Source: Streptomyces shenzhenensis
Lineage (GTDB): Bacteria > Actinomycetota > Actinomycetes > Streptomycetales > Streptomycetaceae
Length of the DNA stretch: 64,000 nt
Direction: 5' to 3'
NCBI RefSeq assembly: GCF_003688995.1
Contig: NZ_PENI01000005.1
Location: 359,501-423,500 of the forward strand
Position 1 is the stretch's first letter, and each line of letters begins with the position of its first letter. This document shows positions 43,221 to 52,855 of this stretch, piece after piece. Made by a program: the position numbers and the translations under genes. The notes beneath the pieces were generated by a model. The model did no database searches and had not been told where the DNA came from. It saw only the letters and a list, made by a program, of their open reading frames with translations.

Positions 43221-44630
43221 TCAGTCGCCCAGCCGGTCGATCTGCCGCAGCTTGTTGGTGGCGTCGAGCGCGGCCACCTTGTACGACTCGGCGAGCGTCG
43301 GGTAGTTGAAGACCGCGTCGACGAGATAGTCGACCGTCCCGCCGCAGCCCATCACCGACTGCCCGATGTGGATCAGCTCGGTGGCGCCCGTGCCGAAGCA
43401 GTGCACGCCGAGCAGCGTGCGGTCCTCGGGGGAGACCAGCAGCTTGAGCATGCCGTGCGAGTCGCCGATGATCTGCCCCCGGGCCAGCTCCCGGTAGCGG
43501 GCGACGCCGACCTCGAACGGCACCCGTTCCTCGGTGAGTTGGTCCTCGTTGCGGCCGACGAAGCTGATCTCGGGAATCGTGTAGATGCCGATCGGCTGCA
43601 GGTTGTGCATGCGCCCGACCGGCTCCCCGCAGGCGTGGTAGGCCGCCGCCCGGCCCTGCTCCATCGAGGTCGCGGCCAGCGCGGGGAAGCCGATGACATC
43701 ACCCACGGCGTAGATGTGCGGCACCGCGGTGCGGTAGGTGTCGTCCACCGCGATCCGGCCGCGCCGGTCGGCGGTCAGGCCCGCCTTGTCCAGGTCGAGT
43801 CCGTCGGTGAGGCCCTGCCGGCCCGCGGAGTACATCACCGTGTCGGCGGGGATCTTCTTGCCGCTCTCCAGGACGGTCAGGGTGCCGCGGGGGTGGCGTT
43901 CGACGGCGGCGACGGTCTCCCCGAACCGGAAGGTGACGGCGAGATCCCGCAGATGGTACTTGAGCGACTCGACGACCTCGACGTCGCACATGTCGAGCAT
44001 CCCCGGGCGCCGTTCGACGACCGTCACCTTGCTGCCCAGCGCGGCGAACATGCTGGCGTACTCCATGCCGATGACCCCGGCGCCGACGATCACCATGGAC
44101 CGCGGCACCCGTTCCACGGACAGCACGTTGTCCGAGTCCATGATGGTGCGCCCGTCGAACTCGACGCTGTCCGGCCGCGCCGGGCGGGTACCGGTGGCGA
44201 TGACGATGTGCTCGGCGCACAACAGCCGTTCGTGTCCGGTGACTTCGCGCAGCGCGACGGTGTGCGGGTCCACGAAGCGGCCCGTCCCGGCGAACAGCGA
44301 GACGTGGTTGCGGGACAGCTGGCTGCGGATGACGTCCACCTCACGGCCGACCACGTGCTCGGTGCGCGCGGTCAGGTCCGCGACCGTGATGTCCTCCTTC
44401 AGCCGGTAGCTCTGCCCGTACAGATCCCGCTGGGTGAGGCCGGTCAGGTACAGCACCGCCTCGCGGAGCGTCTTGGAGGGGATGGTGCCGGTGTGGATGG
44501 AGACCCCGCCGACCATGTCGGGGCGGTCGACGACGGCGACCCGGCGGCCGAGCTTGGCCGCGGCGATGGCGGCCTTCTGTCCGCCGGGTCCGGATCCGAT
44601 GACGAGCATGTCGAAGTCGAAGTCGGGCAC
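43221..44630 (-). CDS. sthA: Soluble pyridine nucleotide transhydrogenase (SthA)
   Basis: A 469-residue FAD/NAD(P) oxidoreductase. FAD motif [18 protein letters not shown] at the start, then [18 protein letters not shown] at the place where lipoamide dehydrogenase has a redox-active disulfide. Both Cys are lost here, as in SthA. The NAD motif is [18 protein letters not shown] and the dimer interface [16 protein letters not shown]. It transfers hydride between NADPH and NAD+ to balance cofactor pools. The GTG at 44630 has only a weak ribosome site; an ATG seven codons in is an alternative. Monocistronic. Confidence 0.9.
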   Translation of the reverse strand: MPDFDFDMLVIGSGPGGQKAAIAAAKLGRRVAVVDRPDMVGGVSIHTGTIPSKTLREAVLYLTGLTQRDLYGQSYRLKEDITVADLTARTEHVVGREVDVIRSQLSRNHVSLFAGTGRFVDPHTVALREVTGHERLLCAEHIVIATGTRPARPDSVEFDGRTIMDSDNVLSVERVPRSMVIVGAGVIGMEYASMFAALGSKVTVVERRPGMLDMCDVEVVESLKYHLRDLAVTFRFGETVAAVERHPRGTLTVLESGKKIPADTVMYSAGRQGLTDGLDLDKAGLTADRRGRIAVDDTYRTAVPHIYAVGDVIGFPALAATSMEQGRAAAYHACGEPVGRMHNLQPIGIYTIPEISFVGRNEDQLTEERVPFEVGVARYRELARGQIIGDSHGMLKLLVSPEDRTLLGVHCFGTGATELIHIGQSVMGCGGTVDYLVDAVFNYPTLAESYKVAALDATNKLRQIDRLGD

Positions 44631-44819
44631 CTGCCGGAGTCTGGCAGCCCGGGGGCTCCCTCCGGAAGGGCACCGCCGGAATCGACCCCCGCCAGCCGGT
44701 CCCGGACCCCGGTGCCGTCACCGTGCGCGACGGACGGTCACCCAGCCCGCGCCGGGCAGAAGGCAGCACCGGCGGGCCGCGCCGTACGGCGGAACCGGCC
44801 GCCCGACGACCGTGCGCCG

Positions 44820-45026
44820 CTACGGCAGCAGCTTCTCGATGGCGGCCGGGCCCTCCGAGTCCAGCTTCCGGCGAGCCCATTCGAGGTTGGCCGGGGTGAT
44901 GTCCCTGCCCGCGGCGAGGACCAGGTCCTCCGGGCCGAGGCCGGCGCCGGGGGCGGAGTGGAGCAGGGCGTCCGGGGTGCAGCGGTCGTCGGACGACCGG
45001 GACGTTTCGGGTTCTGACGTCGACAT
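44820..45026 (-). CDS. Small acidic protein of unknown function
   Basis: A 68-residue soluble protein with Ser/Glu/Asp-rich N terminus (MSTSEPETSRSSDD) and a C half (AAGRDITPANLEWARRKLDS) that looks like one helix. No signal peptide. ATG 45026 has an excellent ribosome site (CGAGGAGGAGACATC). It is divergent from the GH15 gene at 45230. No family recognised. Codon bias and the ribosome site support a real gene. Confidence 0.65.
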   Translation of the reverse strand: MSTSEPETSRSSDDRCTPDALLHSAPGAGLGPEDLVLAAGRDITPANLEWARRKLDSEGPAAIEKLLP

Positions 45027-45229
45027 GATGTCTCCTCCTCGGGTCCGTGTGGCCGCATCGGTACCCGTGCCGCGAGACCGTGGCACACTCTCACGATTCA
45101 CCGCCGCGGCCCGCGCTGCATCCGGAAGGGTGTCACCGCCCGGCACCCGGGCCCGCGGCCGTGCCGGAGGAAAACCTTCGCTCCTAAGCTGGAAGCAGCC
45201 CACAGGCCCGTACCCGGGAGGCTGCCGTG

Positions 45230-47074
45230 ATGTCCGAGACGCCGTTCCGCCGGGACGAGCCCGGCAATCCCCGCTATCTGCCGATCGCCGAGCACGGACT
45301 CATCGGCGATCTGCAGACCGTGGCCCTGGTGGGCAGCAACGGCACGATCGACTGGTACTGCTGCCCGTCCTTCGACGCCCCCAGCGTCTTCGCGGCGATC
45401 CTGGACGCCGAGCGCGGCGGAGCCTTCGAGCTGGCCGCCGCCGTACCGGCCCGGACCAAGCAGTTCTACTTCCCCGACACCAATGTGCTGATCACCCGCT
45501 TCTTCACCGAGGACGGCGTGGGCGAGGTGCAGGACTTCATGCCGGTGACCGGGGAGCCCGCCGGCTCCGCCGAGGGCGACCGGCACCGTCTGATCCGACG
45601 CGTCGTGTGCGTCCGCGGAGCCGTCCCCTTCCGTGTCCGGGTGGCCCCGCGGTTCAACTACGGCGCCGACCCGCACACCGTGACCATGCGGAACGGCAGA
45701 GCCCTGTTCGAGTCCCCGGAGCTGTCCCTGTGCCTCACCTCGACCGTGGCACTGGAGAGCGACGGCGTGGACACCCGTGCCGACTTCAAGCTCGCCGAGG
45801 GCGAGTCCGCGGTGTTCGCCCTCGACCGGGTCGGCGACGCCGTGGCACCGCGCGGCTGCGCCCACACCGAGGCCGAGCACCAGTTCGCCGCCACGGTCGC
45901 GTACTGGCGCCGCTGGCTGCACCAGTCCCGCTACCGCGGGCGCTGGCGGGAGATGGTGCACCGGTCGGCGCTCACCCTCAAACTGCTCACCTACGCGCCG
46001 ACCGGCGCCATCGTCGCCGCCCCGACCACCAGCCTCCCCGAGCAGATCGGCGGCGAGCGCAACTGGGACTACCGCTACGTCTGGGTGCGGGACGCGGCCT
46101 TCTGCGTCTACGCGCTGCTGCGGCTGGGCTTCAGCGGCGAGGCCGAGGCGTTCATGCAGTTCCTGACCACCCACATCAGCGTCGGGGACGGCGGCGCCTC
46201 CGGGCCGCTGCAGATCATGTACGGCATCGACGGCCGCACCGACCTGCCCGAACGCGAGCTGCCCCAGCTGGAGGGCCACCAGGGCTCCGCCCCCGTCCGG
46301 GTCGGCAACGCCGCCGCCGACCAGCTCCAGCTCGACATCTACGGCGCCCTCATCGACTCGATCTACCTCTACGACAAGTGGGCCCAGCCCATCCCCAGCG
46401 ACCAGTGGGACGACGTATGCCATCTGGTGGACTGGGTCTGCGACAACTGGGACCAGCCGGACGAGGGGGTGTGGGAGACCCGGGGCGGCCGCAAGAACTT
46501 CCTGTACTCGCGGCTGATGTGCTGGGTGGCCATCGAGCGCGCCATCCGGCTCGCCAACCGGCGCGGCCTCCCCGCCGACCTGCCCCGCTGGCGGCAGAGC
46601 CGCGACACCATCTACCGGCGGATCATGGACCGCGGCTTCTCGTCGGCGCGCCGCGCCTTCGTCCAGTACGAGGACGGCGATGTCCTCGACGCCTCCCTGC
46701 TGATGATGCCGCTGGCCAAGTTCATCGCGCCCACCGACCCGAAGTGGCTGTCCACCCTGGACGCCCTGACCGAGGACCTGGTCTCCGACTCCCTCGTCTA
46801 CCGCTACGACCCGCAGGCCAGCCCCGACGGAGTGCGCGGTGACGAGGGCACGTTCTCGATCTGCTCGTTCTGGTACGTCGAGGCGATGGTGCGCGCCGGC
46901 CGGCTGGAGGAGGCCCGGCTCGCGTTCGAGAAGATGCTCACCTACGCCAACCACCTGGGCCTGTACGCGGAGGAGATCGGCCGCACCGGCGAGCAGCAGG
47001 GCAACTTCCCGCAGGCGTTCACCCACTTCTCGCTGATCAGCGCCGCCTTCAACCTGGACCGGGCCCTCGGCTGA
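45230..47074 (+). CDS. GH15 glycoside hydrolase (trehalase/glucoamylase type)
   Basis: A 614-residue enzyme. The N-terminal domain starts LPIAEHGLIGDLQTVALVGS, then NGTIDWYCCPSFDAPSVFAA, as in actinobacterial GH15 trehalases; the (alpha/alpha)6 catalytic domain has RNWDYRYVWVRDAAFCVYAL (first acid region) and EQQGNFPQAFTHFSLI near the C terminus. Cytosolic: no signal peptide. GH15 proteins of this length hydrolyse trehalose or alpha-glucans. The start could be ATG 45230 or the GTG just before; GGGAGG lies 8 nt upstream of the ATG. Its 3' end overlaps the convergent sensor phosphatase by 26 nt. Confidence 0.88.
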   Translation: MSETPFRRDEPGNPRYLPIAEHGLIGDLQTVALVGSNGTIDWYCCPSFDAPSVFAAILDAERGGAFELAAAVPARTKQFYFPDTNVLITRFFTEDGVGEVQDFMPVTGEPAGSAEGDRHRLIRRVVCVRGAVPFRVRVAPRFNYGADPHTVTMRNGRALFESPELSLCLTSTVALESDGVDTRADFKLAEGESAVFALDRVGDAVAPRGCAHTEAEHQFAATVAYWRRWLHQSRYRGRWREMVHRSALTLKLLTYAPTGAIVAAPTTSLPEQIGGERNWDYRYVWVRDAAFCVYALLRLGFSGEAEAFMQFLTTHISVGDGGASGPLQIMYGIDGRTDLPERELPQLEGHQGSAPVRVGNAAADQLQLDIYGALIDSIYLYDKWAQPIPSDQWDDVCHLVDWVCDNWDQPDEGVWETRGGRKNFLYSRLMCWVAIERAIRLANRRGLPADLPRWRQSRDTIYRRIMDRGFSSARRAFVQYEDGDVLDASLLMMPLAKFIAPTDPKWLSTLDALTEDLVSDSLVYRYDPQASPDGVRGDEGTFSICSFWYVEAMVRAGRLEEARLAFEKMLTYANHLGLYAEEIGRTGEQQGNFPQAFTHFSLISAAFNLDRALG

Positions 47075-49829
47075 CCGGGGTCTCAGCGCGGGCCGGCAGG
47101 CTCTGCTCCGCCCAGATGACCTTGCCGGACGGCGTGTACCGGGTGCCCCAGCGGTCGGCGATCCGGGCGACGAGGAACAGACCGCGTCCGCCCTCGTCCG
47201 TGCTCGCCGCGTATCGCAGGTGCGGCGAGGTCGTGCTGCCGTCGGAGACCTCGCAGAGCAGGGACCGGTCGCGGAGCAGCCGTACGCCGACCGGGGCGCG
47301 GCCGTAGCGGATGGCGTTGGTGACCAGCTCGCTCAGGATCAGCTCCGTGGTGAACGTCATCTCCTCGATCCCCCACGCGGCCAACTGCCGGGTCACCGCG
47401 GCCCGTACCTCCGAGACGGCCGCCGGATCGGACGGCACCCGCCAGTCGGCGACCCGGTCCGGGCCGAGCGCGCGGGTGCGCGCGACGATCAGGGCGACAT
47501 CGTCGTTGGGGCGGGCCGGCAGCCGGTCCAGGACGGCCCGGCAGGTGTCCTCGGGCGAGTCACCGGCCCGTTCCAGGGCGGTCCGCAGCAGTTCGAGGCC
47601 GACGTCGATGTCCCGGCGCCGGTCCTCGACGAGCCCGTCGGTGTACAGCACGAGGCGGCTGCCCTCGGGCAGGTCCAGGTCGGCCGTCTCGAAGGGCAGA
47701 CCGCCCAGGCCCAGCGGGGGACCGGCCGGCACGTCCGGGAACTCGACGGTGCCGTCGGGCCGGACCAGCGCGGCCGGCGGATGGCCGGCCCGGGCGAGGG
47801 TGCAGCGGCGGGAGACCGGATCGTAGATCGCGTAGAGGCAGGTCGCGCCGGTGACCGCCGCGCCGTGGTCGGCCGGCGTCTCGTCCTGGTCGATGCGGCC
47901 CACCAACTCGTCCAGCAGGCCGAGGAGTTCGTCGGGCGGCAGATCCAGCGCCGCGAAGTTGTGCACCGCCGTGCGCAGCCGGCCCATCGTGGCCGCGGCG
48001 TGCAGCCCGTGCCCGACCACGTCGCCGACGACGAGCGCCACCCGGGCGCCGGACAGCGGCAGCACGTCGAACCAGTCGCCGCCCACCCCGGCCTGCGCCG
48101 GCAGATAGCGGTAGGCGATCTCCAGCGCGCTCTGCTCGGGCAGGCTGCGGGGCAGCAGGCTGCGCTGGAGCGTGACCGCCATGCTGTGTTCGCGGGTGTA
48201 GCGGCGGGCGTTGTCGATGGCCACCGCGGCCCGGGCGACCAGCTCCTCGGCCAGGGCCAGATCCTCCCGGTCGAACGGCTCGGGCCGCTGCGCGCGCCAG
48301 AAGTTGGCCAGGCCCAGCACCAGGGTGCCCGCCCGCAGCGGCACCGTGACCAGCGAGTGGATGCCGTACTCCAGCACCTGCGCGGTCCGCTGCGCGTCCT
48401 GTGCGTGCCAGCCCGGCGCCTCGCTCAGCACCGGTTCGACCACGGACCGGCCGGTCGCCAGGCTCCGGCCCTGGGGCGCGGACGACACGAAGCGGATCCG
48501 CTCGCCCATCCGGTACAGCGGAACGTCCTTGTCGAGGCCGTTGCAGGCCACGCGGCGCAGCGCGGCCCCGGGCTGCGGCTCCTCACCGCCCAGTACGGCG
48601 TCGTACAGGTCCACGGTGACGAAGTCCGCGAACCGGGGGACGGCCACCTCCGCCAGCTCCTCGGCGGTGCGGGTGACGTCCAGGCTGGTGCCGATGCCCA
48701 CCCCGGCGTCGTACAGCATGTCGAGGCGTTCGCGGGCCGTCTCCGCCCGGCCGGACAGGGCGCGCAGCTCGGTGGAGTCGCGCAGCGTGGTGACACTGCC
48801 CGGCGGGCCGCCGCGCAGGTCCGTGGGCCGCTGGTTGATCGCGAGCAGCCGGTCCTTGACGAGATGCACCTCGTCGGTGACGGCGCGCCCCGAGGCGATC
48901 AGGGCGGCGGTGTCCGCGTCCAGGCCCAGCTCCAGGACCGGCCGGCGCTCGGCGTCCGGTGGCAGGCCGAGAAGGCGCTGCGCCTCGTCGTTGGCCAGCA
49001 GCAGCCGGCCGTCGCCGCTGACGATGAGCACACCCTCGCGGACCGCGTGCAGCACCGCGTCGTGGTGCTCGTACATCCGCGTCATCTCGTGCGGGCCGAG
49101 GCCCCGGGTCTGCCGCAGCAGCCGGCGGCTCACCAGCGCCGTGCCCGCGGTGGCCAGGGTGAGCGCGGCGGCGGCCGACCCCAGCAGCAGCGGCAGCTGC
49201 TGGTCGGCGAGGACCCCCACGTGCTCGGTGGTGATCCCGGACGACACCAGGCCCACCACCGTTCCGTCGGGCGCCTTCACGGGCACCACGACCTGCACCA
49301 GCCGGCCGATGGTCCCGTCGATCTCCTCGATGACGGTGCGGCCGGCCAGCGCGGGGCCGATGTTCCCGACGAACCTCTTGCCGATGCGGTCCGTCCTGGG
49401 GTGCGTGTAGCGGATGCCGTCGGTGTTCATCACGACGATGAAGTCCACGCCGGTCGCCTTGCGGGCCGCCTCCGCCTCGGGCTGCAGGGCGTCGGTCGGA
49501 TCCGGGCCGCGCAGCCCGTCCGCCGTGCCCGGCGCGTTGGCGAACGCCTTGGCCACGGAGAGTGAGCGGCTGCGGGCCTCCACGTTGCTGTCGTGCCGCA
49601 CCTGGAGCACCTGTGCCACCACGGCCGACACGACCAGGAGCAGCACGATCACCACCTGGAGCACGAAGACCTGCGCGGCGACGCTGCGCGCGCCCAGCGC
49701 CGACCGCAGCCGTCTGCCGCCGGGTCGGTGCGGACCGGCCTCGTCCTGCACCCGCGAGACCGGCGGTGTGTGGGTGTCCCCGGGGGGACGGAACGGCCGA
49801 GTACGGGACTGGCCGGGCAGGCGGACCAT
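47049..49829 (-). CDS. Multidomain membrane sensor phosphatase (Cache-PAS-GAF-SpoIIE-HATPase)
   Basis: A 926-residue sensor. Helix 1 is near residues 50-70 (VAAQVFVLQVVIVLLLVVSA), an extracytoplasmic Cache-like sensor follows (about 72-205, with VDFIVVMNTDGIRYTHP), helix 2 (about 212-232), a PAS domain (250-345), a GAF domain (about 375-545), the PP2C-type SpoIIE domain (560-770; GVGGDWFDVLP, LVVGDVVGHG, LYTDGLVEDR), and an HATPase_c module (ELILSELVTNAIRYG, DEGGRGLFLVARIA). It likely controls an anti-sigma partner switch in response to an outside signal. The gene converges with the GH15 gene, overlapping by 26 nt. Start ATG 49829 has no strong ribosome site and may be leaderless. Confidence 0.87.
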   Translation of the reverse strand: MVRLPGQSRTRPFRPPGDTHTPPVSRVQDEAGPHRPGGRRLRSALGARSVAAQVFVLQVVIVLLLVVSAVVAQVLQVRHDSNVEARSRSLSVAKAFANAPGTADGLRGPDPTDALQPEAEAARKATGVDFIVVMNTDGIRYTHPRTDRIGKRFVGNIGPALAGRTVIEEIDGTIGRLVQVVVPVKAPDGTVVGLVSSGITTEHVGVLADQQLPLLLGSAAAALTLATAGTALVSRRLLRQTRGLGPHEMTRMYEHHDAVLHAVREGVLIVSGDGRLLLANDEAQRLLGLPPDAERRPVLELGLDADTAALIASGRAVTDEVHLVKDRLLAINQRPTDLRGGPPGSVTTLRDSTELRALSGRAETARERLDMLYDAGVGIGTSLDVTRTAEELAEVAVPRFADFVTVDLYDAVLGGEEPQPGAALRRVACNGLDKDVPLYRMGERIRFVSSAPQGRSLATGRSVVEPVLSEAPGWHAQDAQRTAQVLEYGIHSLVTVPLRAGTLVLGLANFWRAQRPEPFDREDLALAEELVARAAVAIDNARRYTREHSMAVTLQRSLLPRSLPEQSALEIAYRYLPAQAGVGGDWFDVLPLSGARVALVVGDVVGHGLHAAATMGRLRTAVHNFAALDLPPDELLGLLDELVGRIDQDETPADHGAAVTGATCLYAIYDPVSRRCTLARAGHPPAALVRPDGTVEFPDVPAGPPLGLGGLPFETADLDLPEGSRLVLYTDGLVEDRRRDIDVGLELLRTALERAGDSPEDTCRAVLDRLPARPNDDVALIVARTRALGPDRVADWRVPSDPAAVSEVRAAVTRQLAAWGIEEMTFTTELILSELVTNAIRYGRAPVGVRLLRDRSLLCEVSDGSTTSPHLRYAASTDEGGRGLFLVARIADRWGTRYTPSGKVIWAEQSLPARAETPVSRGPGPG

Positions 49830-49906
49830 GTGCCCATGTCTACACTGCCGGGACGTATGAGGCGAGAGGCCTCACACGAGCCGGCGACCGGCGCTCCACC
49901 GACCAA

Positions 49907-49923
49907 TCACTCACACAGAGTGA
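49907..49923. promoter_or_regulatory. TCACTC-N5-GAGTGA palindrome
   Basis: Perfect 6-bp arms in the region upstream of the 47049-49829 sensor gene, 78 bp before its start. No known family consensus recognised; candidate operator only. Confidence 0.35.
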
Positions 49924-49981
49924 CTGTCCGCCGGTGCCCCGCAGGAGAGCCCGACAGGCGTCCACCTCCCGGGGGAAGGGA

Positions 49982-50269
49982 TCAGGACTTCGTGCCGTCC
50001 GTCGGCAGCGTCGGCCCGCTGCGCAGACTGCGCAGCGCGAGCAGCAGTACGCCGATGTCGTCGAGGTACACCGGGTCGGGCAGCAGGTCGGCCGGCAGCA
50101 CCAGATAGAGGACGGCGCCCCAGAAGATCCAGCGCGGTCCGGTGGGCAGCCCGGCCCGCTGCAGCGTCTGCCGGGCGCGGACCAGCCGGACCAGCAGGAC
50201 GATGGCCACGGCGAGCACGGCTGCCGCGAGCACGGCGGCGACCAGCAGCACGGTCGTGGTCGTGTCCAT
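49982..50269 (-). CDS. YkvA/DUF1232-family membrane protein
   Basis: A 95-residue protein with a strong N-terminal helix (VLLVAAVLAAAVLAVAIVLL) and a C-terminal DUF1232 signature (LYLVLPADLLPDPVYLDDIG, then LLLALRSL). Small YkvA-type proteins are of unknown function and are common. Monocistronic, between the sensor phosphatase gene and the hypothetical gene at 50314. ATG 50269 follows AGGAGTTCACC, an acceptable ribosome site. Confidence 0.78.
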   Translation of the reverse strand: MDTTTTVLLVAAVLAAAVLAVAIVLLVRLVRARQTLQRAGLPTGPRWIFWGAVLYLVLPADLLPDPVYLDDIGVLLLALRSLRSGPTLPTDGTKS

Positions 50270-50313
50270 GGTGAACTCCTGTCCGTTTCCTGCTCTTCCC
50301 GGCCGCTCTTCGG

Positions 50314-51501
50314 TCAGCTCTCGGTCTTCGGCCGCGCCGACTTCGGTACGTCGTCGGGTATCTCTTCCTTTTCCCGGTCCGGGACCGCCGTACCGTCCTG
50401 GGTACCGAGCCCCTTGGCGCCGGCCTTCAGTCGGGCGAACGTCCGCGTGAACTGCCGCAACGGGGACGCCGCAGGCGGCTCGGGCGGCCCCGGCCGCTCG
50501 GCCGGCGGCTCGGGCGCGTCGCGGTAGGCGGCGAGTGCCTCGTGGGCCGCCTCCGCGGCGTCCCGGTACAGGTCGCGGGACCGGGTCATCGCCTGCAGCG
50601 CCTCCGCGTACCTCGCCACCAGCCCGCGCTCACGGGCCAGTTCCTCCTCGAGGGTCAGCAGCGTCCAGTGGTCGCGCAGGCCGGCCAGCGCCTCCGCGGC
50701 GCCCTCGGGCGACGGCTTCGGCAGTGCGGTGAAGCGCCGCAGCGCGTCGACGAGTTCGGCGGGTTCCGAGCCGTCGAGGAAGACGCTGCGCACGGCGTAC
50801 TCCATGCCGTCATAGCCGTCCGGGGCCGGCTGCGGGGGCAGCAGAACGGCTCCGCCGCGCGGCACCTCCACGCCCAGGTCGCGCAACGCCCAGTTGACGG
50901 CCCGCAGTTGGTGCGGCGCGGCCCGGTGCTCCAGGACGCGGTGGCGCAGCCCCGGCGGCAGCAGCCGGGCCAGCGGCAGCCTGCCCAGCGCGTCCGGGGT
51001 CATGGCCTCGTGCACGACCAGGTGGACCGACCAGGACCCGCGCACGGCGTTCCGGAAGGCGCGCCGCATGGCCTTGTCGTCCGCCGGGACCGGGTTGGCG
51101 GCGCGCAGACGCAGCCCGGCGACGGCGTGGTGGTGGTCCCAGGCGACATCGTCGGTGTCGGGCCAGAACAGGGTCGCGGGGGACGGCCAGCGGTCCTCCC
51201 ACGGTCCCTCCGCCTCCGCGACGAGCAGCCACTCCCGCCCGTCCACCCCGTCCCGCGGGGGTACGAGCGTCAGCCGGGCCCGCACCGTCACCCTGCCGTC
51301 GACCCGCCAGCGCGCCTCGAAGACCCGCTCGGCGGTGTCCTCCGACACGGGCGGTTCGGCGAAGTCGTCGAGGAGCCCGTCGTCCTTGTGCCGGCGCAGG
51401 GCGCGGCGCAGGACGTCCTCCGAGGAGGTGCCGGTGTGGCGGCCGCGGGCCTGCCACACCGTGCCGGGGATCGTGGAGCGGTCACTGGCGGAGTTCGACA
51501 T
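50314..51501 (-). CDS. Hypothetical protein with C-terminal coiled coil and acidic tail
   Basis: A 395-residue soluble protein. N part: GTSSEDVLRRALRRHKDDG; the middle has Trp-rich beta-like segments (DGREWLLVAEAEGPWEDRW, WPDTDDVAWDHHHAVAGLRL). The segment LAGLRDHWTLLTLEEELARE to about residue 340 is a helix with charged heptads, then a Pro/Ala linker and an acidic/Lys tail. It resembles no family I know, but similar lengths and tails occur in Streptomyces proteins of unknown function. No signal peptide. Its start is 42 bp after YkvA's upstream region; whether they share a promoter is unclear. Confidence 0.6.
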   Translation of the reverse strand: MSNSASDRSTIPGTVWQARGRHTGTSSEDVLRRALRRHKDDGLLDDFAEPPVSEDTAERVFEARWRVDGRVTVRARLTLVPPRDGVDGREWLLVAEAEGPWEDRWPSPATLFWPDTDDVAWDHHHAVAGLRLRAANPVPADDKAMRRAFRNAVRGSWSVHLVVHEAMTPDALGRLPLARLLPPGLRHRVLEHRAAPHQLRAVNWALRDLGVEVPRGGAVLLPPQPAPDGYDGMEYAVRSVFLDGSEPAELVDALRRFTALPKPSPEGAAEALAGLRDHWTLLTLEEELARERGLVARYAEALQAMTRSRDLYRDAAEAAHEALAAYRDAPEPPAERPGPPEPPAASPLRQFTRTFARLKAGAKGLGTQDGTAVPDREKEEIPDDVPKSARPKTES

Positions 51502-51644
51502 GGGCCCATCTGCGGTGGAGGCGGCGTGCGTGTTCCAGTATCACCGCTGCCCAGCGTGGCACGGCGGCCGGGTCGGGCCGGCGGACGCGCCCGGCGTCGG
51601 CGCGCCGCAGGCCCGCGCGCGATCCGATCGAGGGCGGGCCCCGT

Positions 51645-52142
51645 TCACGCCGTCGCCGTCACCTTGGCGAGGAAGGCGTCCAGGTTCGCCACGGTCCGCT
51701 GGATCTTCTCCTCCACGGTGAGCGACTCCTGGAGCCGCGCGCCGATGCCCGCGTCCTTCTTGCCGCGTACGTACAGCGAGCAGGCGAGGTCGCTGCAGAT
51801 GTAGACGCCGACCGAGTCGCCGCGCTGTCCGCGCCGGCCCGCCCGCGTCGCGACCATCAGGGACACCCCGCCGGTGTGGGTGGTCAGGCAGAGCGAGCAC
51901 ATGCTGCGCCGTGTCTGCCAGGACGCGGCGTTCGAGGAGCGCAGCGCGAGGGCCCTGGGCCGGTCGTCCCGCGCGGTCACGAGGTAGGCGCGATCCGGGG
52001 CCTGCGGGTCGCGCCAGCCGAGGAAGTCCAGGTCGTCCCAGGGCCGGTCGGCCAGGTCGCGCGGGACGGACAGGCGCTTCGCCTCGCCCTTCGTGCAGTT
52101 CACGAACGCGGAACGGATCTCTTGCTCGGTCAACGGCTTCAT
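51645..52142 (-). CDS. FBP/FusB-type EF-G-binding zinc-finger protein
   Basis: A 165-residue protein that matches the FBP/EF-G-binding family: N-terminal helical part (TEQEIRSAFVNCTKGEAKRL) and C-terminal treble-clef zinc finger with the Cys set CSLC and ICSDLACSLYVRG. FusB-like members bind elongation factor G and rescue ribosomes stalled by fusidic acid; general actinobacterial copies are of unclear role. The ATG at 52142 is chosen as the family-like N terminus. It diverges from the TetR gene at 52214 across a perfect palindrome, so it is likely TetR-repressed. Confidence 0.78.
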   Translation of the reverse strand: MKPLTEQEIRSAFVNCTKGEAKRLSVPRDLADRPWDDLDFLGWRDPQAPDRAYLVTARDDRPRALALRSSNAASWQTRRSMCSLCLTTHTGGVSLMVATRAGRRGQRGDSVGVYICSDLACSLYVRGKKDAGIGARLQESLTVEEKIQRTVANLDAFLAKVTATA

Positions 52143-52155
52143 AGAGGTCACGCTA

Positions 52156-52180
52156 ATTTGCCTAAAGCTATTAGGCAAAT
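52156..52180. promoter_or_regulatory. TetR operator between FBP and TetR genes
   Basis: ATTTGCCTAA (52156-52165), 5 nt, TTAGGCAAAT (52171-52180): a perfect 10-bp-arm palindrome in the 71-bp gap between the divergent genes. It is the obvious operator for the adjacent TetR-family regulator and overlaps both promoters. Confidence 0.85.
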
Positions 52181-52213
52181 GCATGATAGATTTCGCTCAA
52201 TGGGAGGATGGCT

Positions 52214-52783
52214 ATGGCACGTGCTGGACTGACCCCGGAACGGCTCACCCGGGCGGGAGCGGAACTGGCCGACGAGGTCGGGTTCGACCAGGTGACCGTC
52301 TCGGCGCTCGCCCGGCGCTTCGACGTCAAGGTCGCGAGCCTGTACTCGCATGTGAAGAGTTCCCAGGACCTCAAGACCCGGATTGCCCTGCTGGCCCTGG
52401 AAGAACTGGCCGACCGGGCCGCCGAGGCCCTGGCCGGACGGGCCGGCAAGGACGCCCTGACCGCCCTCGCCGACGTGTACCGCGACTACGCCCGGAAACA
52501 CCCCGGCCGCTACGCCGCGGCCCAGCTTCGGCTCGACCCGGAGACGGCCGCCGCCAGCGCGGGCGTCCGGCACGCCCGGATGACCCGCGCCCTGCTGCGC
52601 GGCTACGACCTGACGGAACCGGACCAGACCCACGCCGTCCGGCTGCTGGGCAGCGTCTTCCACGGCTACGTCAGCCTGGAACTGGGCGGCGGGTTCAGCC
52701 ACAGCGCCCCCGACACCGAGGAGACCTGGACTCGCGTCCTGGACGCCCTCGACGCCCTCCTGCGGAACTGGCCAGCGCCCTGA
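52214..52783 (+). CDS. TetR-family regulator (WHG-domain type)
   Basis: A 189-residue TetR protein. N-terminal HTH in LTRAGAELADEVGFDQVTVS, then LARRFDVKVASLYSHVKSSQ, and a C-terminal domain with SVFHGYVSLELGGGF, typical of the TetR_C WHG group. ATG 52214 is preferred to 52208 because GGGAGG (52202-52207) is 6 nt upstream of it. It is divergent from the FBP gene with one shared palindrome. The SGNH hydrolase gene starts 72 bp after it, probably in the same transcript, so the regulator may control an ester-cleaving enzyme. Confidence 0.87.
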   Translation: MARAGLTPERLTRAGAELADEVGFDQVTVSALARRFDVKVASLYSHVKSSQDLKTRIALLALEELADRAAEALAGRAGKDALTALADVYRDYARKHPGRYAAAQLRLDPETAAASAGVRHARMTRALLRGYDLTEPDQTHAVRLLGSVFHGYVSLELGGGFSHSAPDTEETWTRVLDALDALLRNWPAP

Positions 52784-52855
52784 CCCGACTCGGCACCGAC
52801 GGCCGGCCGCACCTGCCCCGCCGTACCCGACCACCCCGATCAACAGGCTGGAACC